From positions 3,154,501 through 3,218,500 of the forward strand of contig WPIO01000014.1 in NCBI GenBank assembly GCA_009760855.2: a stretch of DNA of 64,000 nucleotides. The letters are read 5' to 3'. A program made the position numbers and the translations under genes. The notes below the pieces were generated by a model. That model did not search any database, was not told where the DNA came from, and saw only the letters and a list, made by a program, of their open reading frames with translations. Below are positions 25,901-38,108 of the stretch, piece after piece. Source of the DNA: Cristatella mucedo. Taxonomy: Eukaryota; Bryozoa; Phylactolaemata; Cristatellidae. The first letter of the stretch is position 1. Each line of letters starts with the position of its first letter.

Positions 25901-28282
25901 GCAGAGGAATGGAACAGCTAATGTATTGCCCATACAGGACCTGAGGAGGGCACCAGGAGACTGAAACTGGTGCAGCAGTTCAGCTAGGTATGGAGGAGCC
26001 AAGCTGTGGCAGGCCTTATGGGTCATCCTTAAGAACTCAGGTTCAGGAGATGATTTTTTGCTGCATGACTGTCGGCCTCCTTTTTATCAAATTGGCAAGT
26101 CTCTGTATCAAATGTGTGGAAACAAAACGACATTGATCAATGATACTTGTTTTTTTGTGTTGCCAAGATAGTTTGGGATAACACAGAACCCCGTGTGAAG
26201 TCACCTATTACCATCTAGCTTCTATGGATACTTAGGGATCATAAGCCAGTCTAATACGGCTTTGTAAGGCCAGTAGAAGACTCAAAGAAATTGGGAGGTG
26301 AGATAGGGTATCGTGGTAGACCTGCAGCAAATTCCTTGCTCGCGCCTCTGGGGTTTGGCTACCTAGTACAGCCAAGCAGCCCAGTTCTGAGTAAGGCTAT
26401 GCTGGTTTGGCCCAGTGGTTAAAGTGCTTGCCTCGACCAAGGTCGAGGTTAATGTATGTAATTGCCAACCGAGGTCGTGGGCTCAAGCCCCGTGGCATAT
26501 GAGCGCCTGAATAAAGATTAACGTCTTAGGGCACTGTACAAATGAATTACATTTTCTTATATTTGTTGTGATCCCTGATGTAGTGCTGCTTACCTAATCT
26601 TATGTGGAAAGTCCACTGATGCCTTGCAGTATGTCCTTGAACTTAAGCATGACTGTTTATTTGCAGTGGAGCATTACATCAAGGGAGAAGAGCTTACCGA
26701 AGAATGTTTTGATACTTACGAGGATGTAGCTGTTGTGGACAGTGGTGTGCGAAGAGCCACCGTCCACATACGTGGCTCTGTTACTGACTGTGCAGCATAT
26801 GCTGTTCGTAGGCTGAAGGTAGGTAATGAATGTATGATGTCATAATTTGTATAGGTTTGCACAGCTGGTGCTTCTGTTGCACTGCCTCACAACAATTCAT
26901 AGTTTGGCTGGCGGTATTGGAAGCCAGTCACCCGCAAAATAACCTGTGACCACCATGCAGGCTTTGCCTAAATGTAGGAGGTAACATTACCAAAGTTGAG
27001 CTGATAAATTGAATTTATCTGATGGGTAGCATTTAATGGTTCGTTTGCTAAATATTGCAGAGGCTGCACGAGTGAAAGACTAACATGATTCCATCAGTAT
27101 ACTTTGCCATTATTGGTGTGCTTCGGTGTGAACCATCGCTGTCAGGCATTGAGCAGTCACACATTAATATTCCCATAGGTCCCAACTGAAAAAAAATGTT
27201 GTAGCTTAAAAGGTGAGTCTTGCAAAGTGAAGCTGGTGATGTAATAATAGTAAAACATAGCATCTGAGAGAACTAAATCTCTTTCTAGACACATCATTTA
27301 GACTGGAAAAGAGTTGTTAGAGCATGTTAGCTGCTTTGTTATAATATAGTTTCAGCATGCACATGATGGACGATTCTCATCGACGAACCATGTAGTGTAA
27401 GGAACTGGTGGGTTTTTAGTATTCCTTTAAATGTGTCAGTCGGTAGAGTTCCAGGCTTTTAAGTGCTTAGGAACAAGAGACGAAAACGGCGGGTGATCTG
27501 AAGAGTAAGTATTTCAATGAAATCCCAATGATTGAGACCTCTGCTGTGGGACTTGTTCAGAAATGCTGTACCTTACTAAATCGCTATACCATCCCCTTCT
27601 GACTAACCATACCAAACAAGGTAATCTTAGCCACCTGCTGGAAAGAGAAGCAAACTATACTAAGAAACGTCATTTTGGAGACCATTTTAAAAATTGCCTC
27701 TAATCAGTGTTGGTGTGCTAAAAATTCCCCCAAGTATTCAGTTCCGAAGCGTTTTTTCTGTACAGTGAGGCTTACTAGATAGTTGACTTGGGTGACTTGA
27801 CGTTGCTTCCAAATTTGGAGGTGGATATCGAAATTGTGCCCAATCAAAAGGACAAAATGTGGGGACAACATTTGGTAGCTTACATCGACATATGCATTGC
27901 AAGGTAGCAATGCTCATGCTACAGTATTGAGTAGCAGTTGCAACTCAGAACGACGGGAACAAGGCAGTGATGTTGTCGCCCTGGGACGACGAAGGTCAGG
28001 CGAGAAGGCCATAAAAATACAAGTCTTATTGATTAGATTTGCTCGTGGTGCCAAGTCTTTTAAAGTGGTGATAGGGCTTAAGTTGAGCCAATAAACTGTT
28101 CCGAAGATATGCCAGCTTGTAATGTATACTCTCCTATATAACCCGTAACAGACCCGTGCTTTCTAAAAAGCAAAAGCTGTCATCTGCGATGAGCTGAGGG
28201 TTAGTTAACTGGACTTTGGCTGACCGAAAATGAGTTGTGTGGACTGGTGAGTCAAATTGTACTGTTATTATACCGATAGGAG

Positions 28283-28314
<32 letters not shown>

Positions 28315-31300
28315 TTGCACTTGATAAAGCGCCCTCAGAGAACTTAATCTCTTTCTAGGCGCTTTACATTTGCTGCAAAGTGATACGCAATAGAATAGTA
28401 AGTAAAATCATGCTTGAAAAACAAACAAAATGAATAACATGGTTAGGGGTTACATGCACTGGGTCAGCATGCAAATGTGGTTAGTGGCAGCATGAACAGT
28501 GTCAGCACGCATAAGCACATCGAGGACGAATCACAAGGACCCACTAAATGCTGTCCTAAATAGGTATGTTTTTAAGTTTCTTTTAAATGTGGTCAGGTCA
28601 GGGGATGTTCTGATGCAGGTCGGGAGGGAGTTCCAGGCTGTGGGAGCATACGAGCTAAATGCACGATCTCCAAAGGATTTAAGGTTTGTACGAGGTATTT
28701 CTAGACTGTTGGATTCCGAAAAGCGAGTGGTACGATGCTTTGCCTGATGGGGTAGTATATCTGAAAGATAGGCTGGAGCCATAGAATGAAGAGACCTAAA
28801 AGTGAGCGACAAAACCTTGAAGTCAATCCGTTGCTTGACTGGTAGCCAGTGCAGGTCGGCGAGAAGTGGAGTAATGTGGCAACTGCGACGCTCACGACAG
28901 ACAAGCCTAGCTGCAGAGTTTTGCACCAGCTGCAATCGCCTGATCGCACATGCTGGTATGCCAGTAAGCAGTGAGTTGCAGAAGTCGAGACGGATTGTCA
29001 CGAATGCATGGACCAACTTGGACGTGGTATCCTTATCTAAACAAGCCCTAATTTTCATATATGAGGCCTTGTTAAAAGCTTTTGGTGAGGATAGTCATCT
29101 GCTAACAAAAATATTTGGTGCTATGTGAGGAATGGTATATGGCTGTTGACCATACTTAGTTGCAAAACTCTCTATCATGTGGAAGGTATTACGAACCGGC
29201 ATGTATACCTAAACATGAAAGAAAGTCGGAAGTCAGATCGCGATGGTCCCAAGAGATGTGGAAATTGTATGTTTCTGCATGACACTGATACCAAGACGGC
29301 GGTAGCATTTTTGGCAATGATTTGTATCACGGGTAGTCTCTGCTAACTGCTCTGGCCTGGCGTGGCATGGCAGGAGCTCTTATCTAAACCCCATCAAAAA
29401 CTTGAGGATGCTCTGGAGCAAAGCGAACGATCAGCTATTTGTTTAATAATTATTATAATGTCTTGTATACAAACCTAAGAAATCTCCCTATTCGGGTGCT
29501 TTACAACTCGATGCAAGAGAAGCAACAGGCCTTAGTTAATAAAAAGCAACGTATCCTGCCTAGGCAAAAGCACACAAAAAGACACTAACACCGGCCAGTA
29601 TGTCCCTGTTAGTAACATAAACTCAATCATGTACATGTAAGCAAAGTACACAGGATCGCCCCAGGAGATGTCTTTGAGGCTGTGTCACTGCTGTCAAGAA
29701 TCGCTCGTGGGTTATGCACGAGAATGCCCATGCCAAGTCGTATTAGAAGTTAGTTACTAATGCAGAAGTGTAGCTTTTACGGCTATGACAGACCATGAAT
29801 GTATGCGCTTGCAAAGTAATGCTTTGTGAAAGTAATATTTACTTAAAAAAAGGCGGTGCGCTATTCGTTAAATATATAAACGCTCTCTTAAGCTTTTGAC
29901 GTCATCTTTGTGTATATACACGTGTATGTGTCAGTGGATGCTTTGTACTTATTTTCTATTCGTGTCTATGTTATGTTATGAATCATTTACCCTCAACAAG
30001 ATTCATTAGTGGCTCATAGTCGTGATTGTCTCATGTGTCTGGGTTTCATGCGTTGTGACTGGTTGTAAGCTAATTTTCTTCTGGACTATCTACAGGATCC
30101 AAAAGTTTCCCAGGCGACATGGAAGGAATCGGGATCTGCCGTAGAGAAGACTATGGTGTGCATAGCTCTTGTCATGAAAAGAGTCAAGGTTTGTTACTTA
30201 TTTACCTGTTGTTGTCTCGTGCATTTAACTATGTGCACATAACTAAAAAAAAATAATGTGACTTCGTCACCATCTTTGAGTTCAAACTGGTGTGAGGTAT
30301 GACATCGAGCAGACGGGCATTGTTGTCAGTACCTCACTTTTCAAATTTACTAGCATCATATGCTGCCTATGTGCTGTGTGGTATTGCTGCCATGTGGACA
30401 CCCATGACGACCACTGGCATACTCGGGCACATGGTAGGAAGTCGTCCATTGCTGTACGTCTTTTCTTTTATGAAAAGCCCAATACGACAAGAGGTTGTAT
30501 GACCTGTACTGTTCGCTATTGTACCTCCAGCTTTTTAAAGCAATCATGTGATGTACATATAAATAGACATCGCGTTGCTCTCCATTTCATTGCTGTTTGT
30601 TAGGCTGTATAAGGTTTACAGAACGGCTGCTTATTTTCATAATTGTAGGGACTACATCAGGCTACAAGAAAAGGCATCATCAGGTATGACTAAATGGATA
30701 TACATCTTTTTCTATTCACAGTTCACTTGTAGGCAGGAGTTGATGTTCTCCAATTAACTTATTCTTTAATATCCTTGATAATAATGCAATTAGAAACAAG
30801 TAACTCGATGGGTAAAGAAATTGCTATGCAATTCTCAGGAAATTTAGAGGCGCTTTGTTAGTATTGGCTACTTATTCGACCGTGTGGGCATCCGTTCACT
30901 GACTTTGCTTTTTGACTTTCCTTTATAGGATAACCACGTATTGGGAACCAAAAATAGATGGCCTTGAAAGGTTTGTAGTGCCAAATTGTAAACTTCGTTT
31001 TCTTCTGGCTTGTTAAGGCAGACCATGGTAGATGACACCCCTGCCTCAATTGTGGCACTTCTTTTCTTTGGTATCAAGCTTACTTACCTTTTGACAGGCT
31101 GGTTGTAACCCGGCAGGTGCCGCTGGTAGCTGTTTTACTTTCAAAAATACCATTAAATCCGTCACTAGCTGGGTAAGCAGTTATGTTTTTTGTGTGGCAT
31201 TCTCGTTGTGCACATCTATGCTTTGTACGTCGATGCTTTGTATGTGATCAGCAGATGACACCCTTCGAGCAATTTAAACATTGCTCAACTTGTCTGCTTT

Positions 31301-31933
31301 ATGTGCCATTGCTATGAACAATTATGTTTGTCTTTAAACTCTCTTGCGAGGCAAATATTTCGGGGATTCAAACGTGGCAACAGATAGTACCTTGGTTATT
31401 TAGGTGTCAGACCAGTCCACCGTTTGCTTTATCTGCACTAAGCCAGTGATTATAGTGTGCCATTTTCTAATTGAATACCTGCACCAACTTACAATTCTTG
31501 TACTCCTAGCACACCTTTGTGCTTTTATATTTTCGTCAAAATGTGACTCATCGTGGTTTCACCAGCTTAAACACATAACGTAATGCTTCCCTCTTTTATG
31601 TATCCTCCTAAGTAGAGTATGGTTTGGTTTTGTGTGCAGTGCACTTCGGCACATTCGTGTAGCTAGTTGATCAGGCTGATAGTTTCAGCAAGTGATTCGA
31701 CGTGTATTATTTGTCTTTATAGTTATGGGAAGCCAGATGACAATTCTCTGTCAGAGCACAGCGGACCATCTCCTTGTGGCCATACTGGTAGCGAGAGCCT
31801 TCCAAATAGGAGCTCTCGCGAACTATCCCACAATTATACAGGTCGCTCCAGCAGCGACCTGCCAAATCATCTTGGAAATAGTAGCAGAACGAAGCTTTTT
31901 GGTGACAATGTTTTGAGCAGTAGCTCTAGTTAA
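22994..31933 (+). CDS. Alba-domain RNase P/MRP subunit, RPP25-like (6 exons)
   Basis: This is an RPP25/RPP25L-type protein; the family binds RNase P and RNase MRP RNA as a dimer with POP7 in the nucleolus, for tRNA 5' processing and rRNA maturation. Exons: 22994-23027 (tentative), 26667-26818, 30096-30188, 30649-30683, 31098-31172, 31723-31933. They total 600 nt, or 199 codons plus TAA. The Alba core reads ATVHIRG...AAYAVRRLK, then ESGSAVEKTMVCIALVMKRV, then GLHQATR across the next junction. A family tail follows (VPLVAVLLSKIPLNPSLAGY), then a Ser-rich, presumably disordered C-terminus. All junctions are GT-AG and in phase. The N-terminal VEHYIKGEEL resembles the MEHY/MENY start of vertebrate RPP25 proteins, so the true start could instead be an ATG split across the junction before 26667 (exon 2 begins TGGAGCAT and an upstream exon ending in A would complete it). 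Exon 1 is chosen for its strong donor (AAAG|GTAAGA) and open frame. I cannot tell RPP25 from RPP25L. Confidence 0.85.
24660..25372 (+). mobile_element. Diverged CR1-like RT fragment
   Basis: Reads VGSLLFAIDSLPPTDVI, then GFHCYANDTELYLSL (RT box with AND), and later LARFCHSLLGPF-like C-terminal remnants, ending near a (TTA)n run at 25360-25374. Several stops. In RPP25-like intron 1. Confidence 0.65.
25560..26026 (-). mobile_element. Family B LINE 3' end
   Basis: A 155-codon frame (26026-25559) with SLAPPYLAELLHQFQ, TVGHRSFYSAGPRLWNSLP and RSLLATEYVPKAAL is the C-terminal region of the family B LINE, followed by its 3' UTR and a TTAC-rich tail. One frameshift separates the last part. In RPP25-like intron 1. 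Confidence 0.85.
26401..26550 (+). mobile_element. tRNA-like SINE, family SINE-A, with LINE-type tail
   Basis: An A-box-like start (TTTGGCCCAGTGGTTAAAG) and a B-box-like GGTCGTGGGCTCAAGCCCC are followed by GCGCCTGAATAAAGATTAAC and ending AAATGAATTA. The tail resembles the 3' end of the family A LINE. It ends about 115 bp before exon 2 of the RPP25-like gene. Confidence 0.75.
27248..27300 (-). mobile_element. LINE/SINE tail remnant
   Basis: 'atctgagagaactaaatctc' and 'tttctagacacatc' after a short TAATAGTAA run; only the tail remains. In the RPP25-like intron 26819-30095. Confidence 0.5.
28284..29060 (-). mobile_element. 3' part of CR1/L2 LINE, family A, in RPP25-like intron
   Basis: Closely similar to the copy at 20672-21520: a 175-codon open frame (29058-28531) with the same C-terminal polyprotein sequence, the same 3' UTR and a (TTA)n tail (28284-28313). 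It lies antisense in the intron between exons 2 and 3 of the RPP25-like gene and is truncated at the 5' end. Confidence 0.9.
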
Positions 31934-31938
31934 ATAAA
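31931..31938 (+). promoter_or_regulatory. Poly(A) signal overlapping the RPP25-like stop codon
   Basis: The stop codon TAA (31931-31933) runs directly into AATAAA (31933-31938), sharing one base. If used, the 3' UTR would be only about 20-40 nt. A later AATAAA near 32264 lies inside a SINE copy and is the obvious alternative. Confidence 0.4.
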
Positions 31939-31939
31939 G

Positions 31940-33302
31940 CAAACTGCATAGCAACAGTTGATGCTTACACAGCCTGAGCACTTATTTCAGACCGTTGCTG
32001 TGTGCTTAGTTACGTCAGTACTAAACGTTGATCTGTGAGAACAACTTGATACCGACCTTTTTGATACATTCCTGCTGTGTGATTGGGTCCTACATATATC
32101 ACATCTGAAATGGCTAGGCATGTGTTACTTGCAAAAGTGACCACACTGCAAGACCTGCCGGTTGACTAGGAAAAGTGAAAGTAATGGTTATATGGTTTAA
32201 CAGCCTTGTTGATATTACGGCAGAAGAGGAGTAGTGGCTATCAGTTCTACTTGCCATGGGCAATAAAGAATTGCCTGCTTCAGGACTCAAGACTAACGAC
32301 CTGAGTCGTGAAGTAGGAGCACATTGTCCCTAGGCTAAGACTCGGAGATCGGTCTGATACCAAGCTTACCAGACAGATATGAGCCGCTGCCAAAGCACAG
32401 TCAGAAACCTCTGCAGGGCCATATAAAAACATTTTATTAATTTGAAACATGTTATGCAGATCAATGAGGAGTAATGACTTCTATGTACACCAGCTATGCT
32501 ACGACCTACAGTATGAGGAAGTGAAGCCGGCTGCCTGAAACTTCATTTATCAAGCCCCAGGATCAACCCCTGAAGAAACGTGTGACCTTACATAAATGTC
32601 TCTAGAGTCTTCAGTTTAATTGCACGTACATCAAAATCGCTTGGGTAACATCGCCATCACAGAAAACGGGAGCTATGCAGTCAAATCTAAGGTTGCAATA
32701 TGTCGACAACTGATGTGGTTATTGGGCTGGTGTTCGTTCCATATGCTGCAGCTCTTGAGATTATGGGTTAGCCTATGATCTGGCCGGGAGCAAATCCTCA
32801 GTGTTGATGGTTTGGGAACTTGTTAAATGTATTCGCTCACTTAAGTTCCTGGCATTGCTCTAAGCAGACGGCACTTACTGGTATGTTCCTCAAAAAAATC
32901 ACCCATGGGAAGTTTCAAGGTTAATTTCATTGTTAATCGGTGTGTATTAGTTGCACCAACATGGTGAACGCTTGCAACCTGTGAACTCTCGGTTGTACTA
33001 TGGTTTCCTGCGTTACGCCTAAGCATAGAACAAATAAAAAGTTTGACCTGTTCATGAGCATCTACATGAATAGTGACTTGAGACAAGCCGTGGTAGATAG
33101 CTTGATTAGCTAAGTCGCTGGGCATCAGTTCTTGGTGCATAGACTGCTATGCCCAATTGGTTCCGGAAATTGCATTAGAAAACCAATAAACCTGCAAGTT
33201 GTTATTCAGATATTGCTTTTGTTATTATAAGAGGTGTTCCGTGTACTAAGAAAGAAATAAGAGTGCAATTACATCTCATTTTGAATGCAAAAATTTTCTA
33301 AC
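31940..33302. other. Intergenic, no gene seen
   Basis: Between the RPP25-like stop and the first LINE of the repeat block. It holds one SINE-B copy and otherwise unrecognised AT-rich sequence. A 99-codon minus-strand ORF (33140-32841) has no recognisable features. Confidence 0.6.
32195..32350 (-). mobile_element. SINE-B copy
   Basis: Contains 'agtggctatcagttctac', 'gggcaataaagaattgcc' and a tRNA-like half (acgacctgagtcgtgaagta) in antisense. About 260 bp beyond the RPP25-like stop; it contributes an AATAAA string. Confidence 0.6.
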
Positions 33303-33510
33303 GATAATAATAACACGATAAAGTGCCCTCAGAGAACTCAGCCTCTTTTTAGGCGCTTTACATTTGCTGCAAAAGAAGCGCGATTGAATGGTTAGTAGTA
33401 GCATATTCGGTAAACAGCAAGAATAACATGGTTAGGGGTGACATGCCCAGTGTCAGCATGCAAGTGTGGTTAGTGGCAGCATGCACAGTGTCAGCACGCA
33501 TAAGCACATA
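33303..33510 (-). mobile_element. Family A LINE 3' UTR copy
   Basis: Antisense tail 'gataaagtgccctcagagaa' and 'tttaggcgctttacatttgc', then 3' UTR 'ggttaggggtgacatgccca' and 'gtcagcacgcataagcacat'. Truncated before the coding part. Confidence 0.8.
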
Positions 33511-33629
33511 AAGTCGTTGCATAGCGCCTTAAGATAACCAAAACTCTATACGGGCGTTTTGCAACATGCTGCAGGAGATGCCACAACCAAGGCTAAATAG
33601 GAAAAGTGATTCTGGCCCATGTAATAAGA

Positions 33630-34316
33630 CTTTTATGCTGACGATACTCAGCTGTATTTATCAATTAAACCGTTCGAATCTGCTGCAGCGACTGATAAAC
33701 AGGATTCTTGCCTTGCAGACATTCGATCCTGGATGCCGGCAAATTTCCTTTAAACTAAAGGATGATAAAACGCAACTGCTGTTCATAGGACACCCCAAGC
33801 GTGTGGTTAGGGTGTCGTCTTAGGCAGTTGCTTAAATTGTGTTTCTGCAAGGCTAGTTTACAAATCCCTCAGATTTGACGAGGTTTCTTCTTTGCTGAAA
33901 GAATGGCTGCCGGTTGGTCTACGGAAATACAGCAGCTGACCCACAAGGCCTCCCAGGGCTTGGCTCCCCCATACCTAGCTGAACTGTTGCACCAGTTTCA
34001 GACTCCTCGTACCCTCAGGTCCTGTATAGACAATAAATTAGCAGTTCCATTCCTCTGCTTAAAGACCGTTGGCGACAGAAGTATTTACTCGTGAGGGTCC
34101 TAGACTGTGGAACTAGCTTCCACGATTCTTGACAACCATTCTCGCACTGCCGACAATGGCACACCATTTCCAGCCATCCCGAGCTGCTACTTTCATGCTA
34201 CTCACTACTTCAAATGCTCTCCTGACTCAGCTATGCTTCTCACTTTCTCTTTGTTGCGTAAGATGAAGTCTGTTGGCTACCAAATACGTACTGAAAGCAG
34301 CTCAGGCTGAGTTAAA
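33630..34316 (+). mobile_element. Family B LINE fragment
   Basis: Starts in the RT active-site region (near YADDTQLYLS, 33637-33665), continues to LTHKASQGLAPPYLAELLHQ (33930) and the C-terminal part to 34316, with frameshifts and an in-frame stop at 34093. Intergenic. Confidence 0.8.
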
Positions 34317-34664
34317 GTGTGGGCTTGGCCACGTCCATAATGCAGTTCCGCCCCATCCGGACTAACACCACTCCGCCCGGCCAGCGCATAGGCACTGCAG
34401 TTGGACAGTACCGGCTGACAAAGCTGGATTTAATTGCAATGGGTCAGCTGTGGTCGTTGTGATAACAGAACTATCTGGCGGAACCGCAACAACCTGACCA
34501 ATCAGGAGAGGCCTCGCTCACGGTGAGGTCCTGGAGTCGACATAAGATGGTTGCCAATAAACGTGGTCTGTTCGTTGTGCTGCGTCTTATCATTACAGTC
34601 GTGTGACCCGCTAGTCCTGCATCGACCCATTTTCTGCCTGTGCGTCGGCCTGTACGCAGGCTAT

Positions 34665-34667
34665 CCA

Positions 34668-34726
<59 letters not shown>

Positions 34727-34730
34727 CTTT
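34665..34730 (+). repeat. (CT)n microsatellite
   Basis: About 55 bp of pure CT after 'cggcctgtacgcaggctatc'. The same flank occurs in inverted orientation next to the (GA)n tract near 58.9 kb. Confidence 0.95.
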
Positions 34731-34879
34731 TACTCTCTTATCTACTGGCGCTCATGAGCTGCTTCCTCGACGGCTACTACCGCTACATCCATTCGCACGC
34801 TTGCTCGCTTCCGTTGCCCGCGTACGATACAATACGGCCGCCGCCGTCAATGCCACAACTCGCTTAAAGGAGGGGGGCA

Positions 34880-35329
34880 ATGTTATCTCGTCGCGCCGCC
34901 ATCTTCCACACGAGCCCCCACAAAAGTTCACCGGGACTCAGGGAAGGCTTAGTCGGCTGCCTCTTTAGCGGAGAATTAAACGATGCAAAGTTGGCGCAAG
35001 AGTTGACAGCAGCTTCCCAAAGCCTATTCCAGGCTTTTAGTGCGAATTTGCTGAACGCTCGGTCATCAAAGGATTACAATTTAGTAGGGGCGGCGAGATC
35101 ATAGCAACAGATATGCTGTTGACTAAAGACCAGACAAGCTGCTGAGTTTTTAACCAGCTGCAGACGATTAATGCCATGAGTCTAGAATAAAAGGAAAACG
35201 AATTAATCTAGACACGATGTCACAAAAGCATAAGCTAGGCTGTCCGACTCTTGTCTCCCAAGCCCTGATTTTGGCAATGTTTCTCAGCTGAAAGTAGGCC
35301 GACATAACAGAAGGGGCAATTTGCTCATT
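34880..35329 (-). mobile_element. CR1-like LINE C-terminal fragment, another subfamily
   Basis: Minus strand shows AYFQLRNIAKIRAWE, LQLVKNSAACLV and SFDDRAFSKFALKAWNRL, equivalents of the family A C-terminal region but diverged. Frameshifted. It abuts the interrupted family B copy. Confidence 0.65.
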
Positions 35330-36029
35330 CAATGCAATGTAATATAATCTCCGTTTGTAACTCTGTAACAAAGTCACAAAGACTATTTAGGTGTTACACG
35401 AGTTTTCTATAGCCCACTTAAAGCCTAAGCTGCTATGGTAGTCAACATACTTGATCTCAAAGTGAAAGTAGGTAACATAGCTGAGTCAGCAGGGCAGTCG
35501 AGAAAGTTAGTAGGATGGACGTAGTAGCTCAAAACGGCTGGAAGAAATGTGCCTAGGGTTTCCAGTAACTTTAACAGTTGCAGGAAAACAGCTGTTTTCC
35601 GCCCAAAATTAAAAAACCTTTAACAAGTAATTTATAGTTTGTAAAGGAATTTTAAACGAATAAAACGCTACAACTGAGGCTCCAACGTTCATTGTGGATA
35701 TGAAATAACTAACGGAAAACAAATTATTCTTTTATCAAGTTTTTTTTTTAATGTGTGAATGATTCTTTATGACGATTTTATCAAATTGGCCAAACACTGA
35801 AATTAAAGTGAAATTTTTAAATAAGTAAGATTAATTAAATTGATCAAGTTGCATAAACAAATATTCTTTTCAACCGTATCTTCAGTTTGGGAATACGCCG
35901 CAAAAAGATTGAGTCAAATTATAGAAGAGCTAGAAGGTCACTGAGGAAGATGCAATACAATCATCAAATGTTCTGAAAACTCTACGACAACGTTAGAGAA
36001 TCGTCTGAAAATGCATGAAATTAATAATT

Positions 36030-36096
36030 ATAATTTACTTGATAAAGCGCCCTCAGAGAACTTAATCTCTTTCTAGGCGCTTTACATTTGCTGCAA
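36030..36096 (-). mobile_element. Tail-only family A copy inside the hAT element
   Basis: About 60 bp of pure LINE tail ('cttgataaagcgccctcaga' to 'ggcgctttacatttgctgca'), with no other LINE sequence around it. Confidence 0.75.
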
Positions 36097-36279
36097 TTGA
36101 TTTGATAAACCTGCTGGAGGGTGTACATCCAGATAAGAGCCCGTGAACTATAAGAGAACACAAACGATTGCCGATTTCCAGTGGTGAAAGAGTCTGAAGG
36201 AGATTATTACTGATCTGGCTACCGATGGATTATCGATTAAAGCTATCGCTAGAAACACGTATATACGGCAGTTAATTGT

Positions 36280-37475
36280 AACGCCGAAGGCTCGGGGGGT
36301 AGGCTTGACCTGCCGCTTACCTAGCGGCGTAGCCTAGCGCCTACTGCCGTTCGGTGCGCGCCTACGCGCAATAAGCTGGCCGCCACGAAACGAGCGTTTC
36401 TGGCGCTAACCTGCTTACCGTTACTAAAGGGGGTCGTGAGTACGCGGCGTGAATTGGAAAGCGAGACACAAATTGGGGATTTTACTGAACTTTATTCGCA
36501 AGCGCACAAAGTCGCCGCGCGTCTAGTTCAGCTTTATCTCCACACTCCTCGCTCGTTCTCAACAGCACCAACACTCTTGCGGAGGGAATACTTCTCCACA
36601 CTGAGCGCGAACCGGAGCCTAATCCCTAACCGGAGAACTAGGACTTCGTTTCCACCTGTGCGGAAGGAATACTCCACACACGCCACCTCAAGCACTCTTG
36701 CGGAGGAAACACGTCTCCACACTTACGCTACTTACATCTATACTGGGGAACAGCCCTAATAGACGGAGCTCAAACTGGGGCCTAAACCCTAACCGGAGAA
36801 CTAGGGCTCCACACACGTCAACTACGCCTAGCTCGCACCGGCAAATCCCTATGCCGAGACCACGTGCTAGCACGCACACACAAAACACAAACGAAACACA
36901 GAATGCCAGCTCGGGCGCGATACGACCGTATTCAGTGGAGTCCACCGAATCCTCCTAGCACTGTCTTGTCTTGTTCCGTCCATCGTCGGCGGACAGCCCG
37001 CCCTCCTCCCTCGCTTTCAGAGAAACGAGTGCCCGACGGCGTCGAAGCGCAGAGTCGGACCGAAGACCAGAAGAGACCAAAACACAAGGCCCACAGCGAG
37101 CGTCGCTCGACTCTTAAATACTTAGCTGAGACAATGGGGCAAGAGCTTAGTGGTATTGGGCCCGACACCACTGGAATGTCCCCTCTGTCCAGCTTGAATG
37201 GCGAATGGGTTCCAGACGATTCTTTTTGGACAGAGTGATGGCGAAGGTTGACAGGCCAGCCAACATCAATCAGCAGCTCCCGCGGGTATCGGACCAATTC
37301 TTAAGGCCGAATCGCCACCGCTGGTCAGAGAGCTTCCTGGCTTGCTCTTAAGCGCTTCGTCTCTAACCGCACTGACGCTCCTCTCTGGCTCACTGCTCCA
37401 GGACAAAGGAGTTCTAGCCCGCCTCCGAACAGCTCTTGTTCTCGCTAAAATTCAGCCAAGGCCAGCAGGGCGCTA
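36280..37475. mobile_element. Possible solo LTR inserted in the hAT transposase
   Basis: A GC-rich 1.2-kb block separates two halves of the hAT reading frame (RQL at 36276 and NLMRRIQ from about 37479), so it is an insertion. It starts TGTAACGCC and ends GGGCGCTACA, termini typical of Ty3/gypsy-type LTRs. The flanks give only a weak short duplication (taat/caat). Inside is an imperfect tandem repeat of roughly 120-170 bp: 'CACTCTTGCGGAGG' at 36570 and 36690, and 'AACCGGAGAACTAGG' at 36629 and 36789. No reverse transcriptase is present. The LTR identity is inferred. Confidence 0.4.
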
Positions 37476-37636
37476 CACAATCTCATGAGACGGATTCAAA
37501 CTTCCAGCGAATGAAAGCAGCGTGATGAAGCTGGTGCATGATGTGACGATTACGAAGGAATTAGAAGCAAAACGATTTCTGACATCAAAGGAAAAACTCG
37601 AGAGAGGAGTGAAGTTTAGCATGACATTGGATGTCA

Positions 37637-38108
37637 TGTCATGTCATGTATCTCCGTCAGTAACTCTACAAAGTCATACAAACCATGTGGGTGTTATGCA
37701 GGAGAGTTTTGTAGAGCGCACTCACAGCCTATGCGGCTTTCGGTACGCATTCGGTACCCAACAGACTTCGTCTCACGCAACAAAGAGAAAGTGGGAAGCA
37801 TAGCAGAGTCAGGAGAGCAGTTGAGGTAGTGAGTAGCATAGAAGTAGCAGTTCAGGACCGCTGAAAAAGATGTGCCATAGTCGGCAGTTGGAGAGTAGAT
37901 GTCGTTGCGTAAGAATTTTGGAAGCGAGTTCCACAGTCTAGGACCTGCAGAGCTAAAGCTTCTGTTGCCAACTGTCTTTAAGCGGAGGAACGGGACAGCT
38001 AATTTATTGTCCACACAGGACCTGAGGGTGCGAACAGGCTGAAACTGATGCAGCAGTTCAGCTAGGTACAAAGGAGCCAAGCCGTGGCGGGCCTTGTGGG
38101 TCAGCGTA
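37637..38108 (-). mobile_element. Family B LINE 3' end inserted in the hAT transposase
   Basis: A 144-codon frame (38128-37694) has LTHKARHGLAPLYLAELLHQ and NRSFSSAGPRLWNSLPKFLR. The element ends in a (CATGA)n tail. The flanks acattggatg and actttggatg are a 10-bp target duplication with one mismatch; removing the insert restores the hAT phrase MTLDECTT. Confidence 0.88.

Noticed and set aside
36436-37297. Several overlapping 85-124 residue ORFs on both strands
   Set aside because: They fall in the LTR-like GC-rich insert, have low-complexity Arg/Thr/Ser composition and no domain.
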